Source of the DNA: Bacteroidales bacterium
Lineage (GTDB): Bacteria > Bacteroidota > Bacteroidia > Bacteroidales > PUMT01
Assembly (NCBI GenBank): GCA_007132365.1
Contig: SLOS01000072.1
Location: 1-14,503 of the forward strand
DNA length: 14,503 nucleotides
Reading direction: 5' to 3'
The notes beneath the pieces are model-generated. The model did no database searches. It was not told the origin of the DNA and saw nothing but the letters and a program-made list of their open reading frames with translations. This document shows, piece after piece, positions 9,230 to 14,503 of this stretch. Both the position numbers and the translations under genes were made by a program. Position 1 is the stretch's first letter, and every line of letters begins with the position of its first letter.

Positions 9230-9275
9230 TGTTTATCGTCTGAACTATTGCAGTCCACATAAACGCATTATTAAA

Positions 9276-12200
9276 ATGCCAATGATGAAAATGATGTATA
9301 CGTCCACGAATAATACCAGGAAGGTGGTTTTCCTGCTTGCATTTATGCTGTCAGTAATATATCTGAAAGCCTCCCCGGATTCTCTTTATACCGTTGACGG
9401 AACTGTGTTGTCAGGCTCCGGCAGACCGGTTGCAGATGTTACTATAAGCATTGAAGGTTCAGCAGATCTGCCTTTTGTAACCGGCGAATCCGGTACATTT
9501 ACACTACATGCGCCATCAGGGGATAGCTGGGTCATTGTTTCCCCTATCAGGGATTTTAAGGAACAACGGATATTTTTGAATAACCGTGCTTCACTTACCA
9601 TATACCTTACTCCAGTTGATATTGCATCCGGATATGATGAGTTGGAAATACTTTCCCATAATTTAAATAAAAGAAATATTGTCGCCTCATTCGACAACCT
9701 GGATATTCAGAATATTTATCATACACCATCCTTATCTGTCGATCAGTATATGCAAGGCCGTATACCGGGAGTGCATGTTGAAAACCTTTCGGGCACCCCT
9801 TCGAGCGGAGCAGTCACCATGATCAGGGGCATGAATTCAATCAACGCATCCAATCAGCCGTTGTATATTATTGATGGCAGTCCGTTGCTGCCGCACGGAG
9901 TATTTGGCTCTAACCTGCATGGCTACTCTTATAACCCATTGATGGCATTAAACACTTTTGATATTTCAAAAATAACCATTGTTAAAGATCCTGCTATCAC
10001 AGCCTCTTATGGTTCAAAAGGTTCGAACGGGATAATCTTTATTGAAACACTCGACCCCAGTGTAACGGAAACGACTATCGATCTTGATATCAGGAGCGGA
10101 TATTCATTAACACCATCGTCATTCATTCCGCAATTGAATGCGCAACAACACAAAACCCTGATGAATGAAGTGTTGTTTTCATCTCCACTATTCGAAGAGC
10201 AGATAAGGGAGGATTATCCAAACCTTTTTCTTGCCAAAGGGGATGAAAGGTATATTAATTACAGGCATAATACCGACTGGCAAGAGCTTATTTACAGTAA
10301 TTCATACCTCTCAAATATTAACATAACAGTAAAGGGAGGTGACGAAATAGCAAGATACGGGTTATCCTTTGGTTATTTAAGCAGCGATGGAATTATCAGA
10401 AACACGGGATATGAAGGATATAATCTTCGGTTTGTAAGCCGCCTGAATATGTTCACCTGGCTGCGGATGGATGCAGGTGTTGCCCTGAATTACAGTTCAG
10501 CAGAATTAAAGGAAACAACGACTGCCAACGGTACCAGTCCAGTGCTTACAAGCCTTGCCAAATCACCCCTGCTAGGCCCCTTCCAATATGATTTCGAAGG
10601 CAGAAGACTCACGAGGCTATCTGAAGTTGACGAGCTAGGTGTGAGTAATCCGCTGGCAACTATTAAAAACTATTCTGCAGGTAATGATAATTACAATTTC
10701 ATCTCAAACCTGAACTTTAGTTCTTCCGTTACCGATAATCTTTCGGTAAACAGCAATTTCAGCTTCAGTTATAATGTAATGAAAGAGCAAATCTTCATGC
10801 CTAATCAAGGCATGGATTTATATTATAACCAGGAGGCAATTAATGTGGCTAAAGCCACCAATAACTCCATTACCACATTTTACAACAATACCTATGCATT
10901 ATATCACAAAAAATTCGGACAGCATCACAATATTACATCCAGCACGGGTGTAAACATTCAGACAAACCAGTACGAACTGGACTGGGGTCTGACAAAAAAT
11001 GCCCACGCAAATGACCGTTACCGTGCAATCCAGCATGGCCAGGATAATCTGAGGGAACTTGGCGGGCAAAACCGTAAATGGAACTGGGTTTCTCTATATG
11101 AATATTTAAACTATTCCTATATGGACAAATACCTGCTTTCTGCAAGCATCTCCATTGATGGTTCCTCAAGGACCGGTAAGAACGCGGCAAATACAATTTC
11201 ATTAGCAGGTCAGCCTTTCGGCTTTTTTTACGGAGCAGGGATCGGATGGAGAATTTCAAGTGAACCTTTTTTGAGAGACATTTCATGGCTGGAAGAACTG
11301 AAATTAAGGGCAAGTATTGGCAAGACCGGCAATGATGATATTGGCGAAGCCAGCGCTACAAGGTACTATCAGACTGTAAGGTACCGTGAGACCGTGGGTT
11401 TGTTTCCCGCAGTTATGTACAATAACCGGCTTACCTGTGAAACAGTCATACAAACGAATGCTGGTATAGACTTCTCTGTTTGGGGCAGCCGGATTTCCGC
11501 AAAATTTGATTTCTTCAGCTCCAAAACCGATGATATGCTTATTTTCAGCCCTCTGCCACCATATACAGGATATAGCACGATGATGAAAAATGGAGGTACG
11601 ATGGAAAACCGGGGATGGGAATTCAGCACATTTCTAAGGTTGGTGGACGGTTATTCATTCAAATGGGATGTCCAGGCCTCCCTTTCCTCTGTTAGTAACA
11701 AAGTGACAAATGTCACAGGAGATCAACTGATCACCAATCTTAACGGTGCCCAGGTGGTAACCCGGCCGGGTGCGCCTGCCAACAGCTTTTATGGCTTTAT
11801 ATTTGAAGGCGTTTATAAGACCAGGGATGAGGCATCTGAAAGAGGGCTGGTAAATGACAGGGGTATGCCGTATCAGGCAGGAGATGCCATTTTTGCGGAT
11901 ATTTCCGGGCCTGAAGGAGTGCCCGATGGCATAATAGATGATTTCGACAAAACCATTATCGGTTCATCCTTACCTGATTATTTTGGTGGCCTTCATAATT
12001 CATTTCATTACAATAGGTGGAAATTAAGCAGCTATGTACAATTTGTATCAGGAAATGATGTATTTAACTATGTGCGTTATCAAAACGAAAAAATGTCCGG
12101 GCTGGAGAACCAGAGCACCACAACACTAAACAGATGGCAATATGAAGGGCATGAAACTGATGTTCCCAGGGCACTGTGGAACGATCCTATCGGAAATTCC

Positions 12201-12455
12201 GCCTTTTCATCCCGGTGGATTGAAGACGCATCATATATCAGAATAAAAAACATTACGGTGAGTTATAAAATACCTTCGCAGTTTCTGGCTTTTCGAAACG
12301 CTGAGTTTTACTTTTCGGCCAATAACTTATTTGTGTTTACAAATTATCTGGGCTATGATCCTGAGTTTGCCCATTCATTCTCGAACCGGGCAATTGACTA
12401 TGGTCAGTCTCCGCAACCGCGACAATTTATAGCAGGGATAAAGTTTGGTTTATAA
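9276..12455 (+). CDS. SusC/RagA-type TonB-linked outer-membrane transporter (second, divergent copy)
   Basis: This predicted 1,059-residue importer would pair with the SusD that follows. The frame is open back to a TTG at 9150, but that stretch lies within the end of the preceding gene. ATG 9276 removes the overlap and leaves a signal peptide (RKVVFLLAFMLSVIYLKA, cleavage near residue 32); ATG 9282 or 9285 are also possible. A carboxypeptidase-regulatory-like domain covers about 37-112, followed by a plug with MIRGMNSINAS at 182-192 and the KDPAITASYGSKGSNG segment, then the barrel. It departs from the usual pattern in three places. The TonB-box-like strand is DELEILS (121-127) rather than an EVxxTA-type motif. 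The Asp/Asn loop before the last strands is expanded (D875 to D888, containing GPEGVPDG). The C-terminus is IKFGL, without a terminal aromatic residue. It shares little detailed sequence with the first SusC, so it probably handles a different ligand. Confidence 0.93.
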   Translation: MPMMKMMYTSTNNTRKVVFLLAFMLSVIYLKASPDSLYTVDGTVLSGSGRPVADVTISIEGSADLPFVTGESGTFTLHAPSGDSWVIVSPIRDFKEQRIFLNNRASLTIYLTPVDIASGYDELEILSHNLNKRNIVASFDNLDIQNIYHTPSLSVDQYMQGRIPGVHVENLSGTPSSGAVTMIRGMNSINASNQPLYIIDGSPLLPHGVFGSNLHGYSYNPLMALNTFDISKITIVKDPAITASYGSKGSNGIIFIETLDPSVTETTIDLDIRSGYSLTPSSFIPQLNAQQHKTLMNEVLFSSPLFEEQIREDYPNLFLAKGDERYINYRHNTDWQELIYSNSYLSNINITVKGGDEIARYGLSFGYLSSDGIIRNTGYEGYNLRFVSRLNMFTWLRMDAGVALNYSSAELKETTTANGTSPVLTSLAKSPLLGPFQYDFEGRRLTRLSEVDELGVSNPLATIKNYSAGNDNYNFISNLNFSSSVTDNLSVNSNFSFSYNVMKEQIFMPNQGMDLYYNQEAINVAKATNNSITTFYNNTYALYHKKFGQHHNITSSTGVNIQTNQYELDWGLTKNAHANDRYRAIQHGQDNLRELGGQNRKWNWVSLYEYLNYSYMDKYLLSASISIDGSSRTGKNAANTISLAGQPFGFFYGAGIGWRISSEPFLRDISWLEELKLRASIGKTGNDDIGEASATRYYQTVRYRETVGLFPAVMYNNRLTCETVIQTNAGIDFSVWGSRISAKFDFFSSKTDDMLIFSPLPPYTGYSTMMKNGGTMENRGWEFSTFLRLVDGYSFKWDVQASLSSVSNKVTNVTGDQLITNLNGAQVVTRPGAPANSFYGFIFEGVYKTRDEASERGLVNDRGMPYQAGDAIFADISGPEGVPDGIIDDFDKTIIGSSLPDYFGGLHNSFHYNRWKLSSYVQFVSGNDVFNYVRYQNEKMSGLENQSTTTLNRWQYEGHETDVPRALWNDPIGNSAFSSRWIEDASYIRIKNITVSYKIPSQFLAFRNAEFYFSANNLFVFTNYLGYDPEFAHSFSNRAIDYGQSPQPRQFIAGIKFGL

Positions 12456-12469
12456 AAACAGAAGTAGAG

Positions 12470-14377
12470 ATGATAAAGATGAGAAATTTAATTAAAATAC
12501 AGGCCATATTCATCACAATACTGATTTCAAGCGTATTGCTATCCTCCTGTGAAGATTTTCTTAATCCTGAACAGGAGTTGAATATAACCGAAGACCGGTT
12601 GTTTGGGGACTGGTACGAATACCGGTCCATCGCAATGGGCATGTATGGCCTGGCCCAGCAACTGGCTGAACAAATTGTTGTACTCGGGGAGCTGCGTGGT
12701 GATTTGCTGGAAATCACACCAAACGCAAATCCGGACCTGGTTGAAATCTATAACTTCAATATATCAAAAAACAACAGGTATGCCTCACCAACAAATTTCT
12801 TCAAGCTTATTTCAGCCACTAATAACCTTATTCGCATATTGCATCGCGAACAGCCCCAGGTACTCGATCCGGACAGCCCCGTTACAAATTATGACAGACT
12901 ATACGGTGAAGCGCTTTGCATGAGGGCATGGGCCTACTTCAACGCAGTCCGGATTTACGGCAAGGTTCCATACATTCACGAATCACTGGAAACCCTGGAA
13001 GAAATTGAAGCATTTGTCAGTTCTCCTGTAACTAACATTGACAGCGTATATTATGTATTCGGGCTTGATGGAAATATAACAGATACGATTTACAAGTCCA
13101 TTGAACTGGAAAGAAACCTGTATAACACAGATATGATTATCAGCAAGTTTACCAAACAACTTGAGCAGGAAATAAAAGCTGTCGGTGTGAATCACTACAT
13201 TGACAATAACGATGTATCCTGGGAAATTACAGTTTGGAACACATATGCCATGCATGCCCTTCTTGGTCAGATGTACATTACCAGGGGAGACTTATCCAAC
13301 GCCCGTAAACACTTTGAAAAAATTGTCTATCACAATGCAGAGGACCGAACAAGATATCAGCTTGATTTCGCTTTTGGATTGTACAACTGGCGAAATATTT
13401 TTATGGGCGTTGACAACAGGGAGCACATATTTACTCTTCCGTTCAGTAAAGCAACCTTCCAGCAAAACAAATTCCAGCACCTGTTCACTTCATGGGGACC
13501 TCATACCTATCAGCTGAAACCGACCAAAATAGCCACTGATCTCTGGGAAACCGTATGGAGATATCAGGTTATTGCAGCCAGTACCAATCCCGAACGGTCG
13601 GAAATGAGATCAATAGGCGTCCCCACAGATTTTTACCGGGGATACGGGCATTCGTATATGTATATGAAAGGTATTACTCCCCTATCGCAACAGAACTATA
13701 TGAACATGATATCGCTCAGGGTCCAGGGTGATGAGGTCAATTCAAGAAACATAATGGAAGGAGTTGATACCGTGGTATTTAAATATAACATAGGTAAGAA
13801 TATATTTGATCAGGATGCCGATTTCATTGTATACAGGGCGGCCGATATTCACCTTTACCTGGCCGAGATCCTGATATACCACAGATATCGTGACCAGGCA
13901 GGCAATATGACCTCTGATTTCCGTTTCGCACTGGGCTATTTAAATGACGGAGCATTTGACCTTGAGAAAGCATCCCTTGCAAGGAGCCAGATCGGAGTTC
14001 GCGGCAGAGTCGGAATAGGTGTCAATCTTGCATGGAACGGAAGAATCGTTCAGAGATGGGATTACGACCATATTGAACTGGATGACATCATATACATTCA
14101 TGATCCATATACTAATGAAATTACCGGATACAGAAATCTCCTCGGAAACCTGCCCGCCAAACAAAGATATTTTGTCGACCAGGTGCTTAATGAACGGGCA
14201 CGTGAGCTTGCGTTTGAAGGAAAACGGTTCTATGATCTGATGCGTGTTGCCAAAAGGAGGAATGATCCCTCCTACCTTGCAAAAATTGTTTCATCAAAAT
14301 ACCCGTCCGGGCAAAGGGAGCATATATATTCTCTGTTACTGGATGAAAATAACTGGTATATTAATTATTTTGACTGA
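12470..14377 (+). CDS. SusD/RagB-family substrate-binding lipoprotein (second, enlarged copy)
   Basis: This 635-residue lipoprotein begins 14 nt after the second SusC stop and is its expected partner. The leader has the lipobox LSSC with Cys27 followed by EDF; an alternative start is Met4. The SusD N-terminal and TPR region shows EALCMRAWAYFNAVRIYGKV (147-166) and HALLGQMYITRGDLSNARKHF (262-282). The C-terminal RagB/SusD hallmarks are DFIVYRAADIHLYLAEIL (451-468) and VLNERARELAFEGKRFYDLM (572-591). The protein is about 150 residues longer than the first SusD. The extra length lies mainly in two places: about 170-255 between the TPR helices, and about 480-565 between the two C-terminal hallmarks, including a Gly/Arg-rich stretch (GVRGRVGIGVNL). 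Longer SusD members exist, so this is size variation rather than a fusion. The protein would be anchored at the cell surface as the lid of its SusC. Confidence 0.93.
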   Translation: MIKMRNLIKIQAIFITILISSVLLSSCEDFLNPEQELNITEDRLFGDWYEYRSIAMGMYGLAQQLAEQIVVLGELRGDLLEITPNANPDLVEIYNFNISKNNRYASPTNFFKLISATNNLIRILHREQPQVLDPDSPVTNYDRLYGEALCMRAWAYFNAVRIYGKVPYIHESLETLEEIEAFVSSPVTNIDSVYYVFGLDGNITDTIYKSIELERNLYNTDMIISKFTKQLEQEIKAVGVNHYIDNNDVSWEITVWNTYAMHALLGQMYITRGDLSNARKHFEKIVYHNAEDRTRYQLDFAFGLYNWRNIFMGVDNREHIFTLPFSKATFQQNKFQHLFTSWGPHTYQLKPTKIATDLWETVWRYQVIAASTNPERSEMRSIGVPTDFYRGYGHSYMYMKGITPLSQQNYMNMISLRVQGDEVNSRNIMEGVDTVVFKYNIGKNIFDQDADFIVYRAADIHLYLAEILIYHRYRDQAGNMTSDFRFALGYLNDGAFDLEKASLARSQIGVRGRVGIGVNLAWNGRIVQRWDYDHIELDDIIYIHDPYTNEITGYRNLLGNLPAKQRYFVDQVLNERARELAFEGKRFYDLMRVAKRRNDPSYLAKIVSSKYPSGQREHIYSLLLDENNWYINYFD

Positions 14378-14423
14378 TCTTTCCGGTAGTTTAATATGAA
14401 AATCCGGCAATTTTATGAATTGA

Positions 14424-14503
14424 TCAGGATTGCTGAACCCTGAAATTCCTCAGGTTATAGGTAAATGTCAGCATGAAGAACCTTGTAAGCTGGTTCGTCC
14501 GCA
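14424..14503 (-). CDS. C-terminal tail of a probable outer-membrane beta-barrel protein (partial)
   Basis: Reading the - strand from the right edge gives 25 codons ending in TGA (complement of 14424-14426). The peptide contains RFFMLTFTYNLRNF and then RVQQS before the stop. The alternating aromatic/hydrophobic pattern with TYNL is what closes many Bacteroidota TonB-dependent receptor or outer-membrane beta-barrel proteins. The gene converges on the + strand operon, with 46 nt between the two stop codons. With so little visible, the family is an inference. It could be a TonB-dependent receptor or another beta-barrel protein, and a chance open frame is not fully excluded. Confidence 0.5.
   Translation of the reverse strand, partial: RTNQLTRFFMLTFTYNLRNFRVQQS

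Noticed and set aside
9150..9275. N-terminal extension of the second SusC overlapping the preceding gene
   Set aside because: It begins with TTG, overlaps the well-supported end of the FAS1 lipoprotein gene, and puts 42 non-conserved residues before the signal peptide.
14378..14423. Terminator candidate between the converging genes
   Set aside because: The only stems are CCGG/CCGG with a mismatch beside it and a 5-bp AT-rich CAATT/AATTG hairpin (14408-14422), without a U-tract. This is too weak to call.
14396..14443. Fifteen-codon + strand open frame after the second SusD
   Set aside because: It is very short, has no leader or family pattern, and overlaps the better-supported - strand reading.

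Overview
The window reads as part of a Bacteroidota chromosome, probably from a Bacteroidales- or Marinilabiliales-like organism. The evidence is two SusC/SusD outer-membrane nutrient-uptake pairs, Bacteroidota-type lipoprotein leaders, moderate and uneven GC, and starts that follow AT-rich leaders with no strong Shine-Dalgarno. I cannot name the genus from the sequence alone.

Layout: seven genes lie head to tail on the + strand and fill almost the whole window. (1) 1-1185 is the 3' end of a multi-domain fasciclin (FAS1) protein. (2) 1297-4539 is a SusC-type TonB-dependent transporter. (3) 4572-6038 is its SusD lipoprotein. (4) 6099-7661 and (5) 7676-9229 are two lipoproteins, each with two FAS1 domains and a C-terminal beta-sandwich that looks carbohydrate-binding. 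(6) 9276-12455 is a second, quite different SusC. (7) 12470-14377 is a second, larger SusD. A converging - strand gene enters at the right edge (14503 down to 14424); only the last 25 residues are visible, and they look like the final strand of an outer-membrane beta-barrel. The order is FAS1-C-D-FAS1-FAS1-C-D, with gaps of about 14 to 111 nt and no convincing internal terminator or promoter, so the array is probably one transcript that begins upstream of the window. No stretch over 300 bases lacks a gene. I see no tRNA, rRNA, CRISPR array or transposase.

How the genes may work together: each SusC/SusD pair should form a lidded, TonB-energised importer for a large ligand such as a glycan or peptide. 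The three FAS1 proteins, two of them lipoproteins with a likely ligand-binding C-terminal domain, sit where classical polysaccharide-utilisation loci carry SusE/SusF-type surface glycan-binding proteins. I infer that they are the cell-surface capture or adhesion part of this system. The window contains no glycoside hydrolase, polysaccharide lyase, sulfatase, peptidase or regulator, so the substrate cannot be read from it. The most interesting aspect is this FAS1-rich double SusCD locus with FAS1 plus jelly-roll lipoproteins. Its parts belong to known families, but its function is not established by anything visible here.
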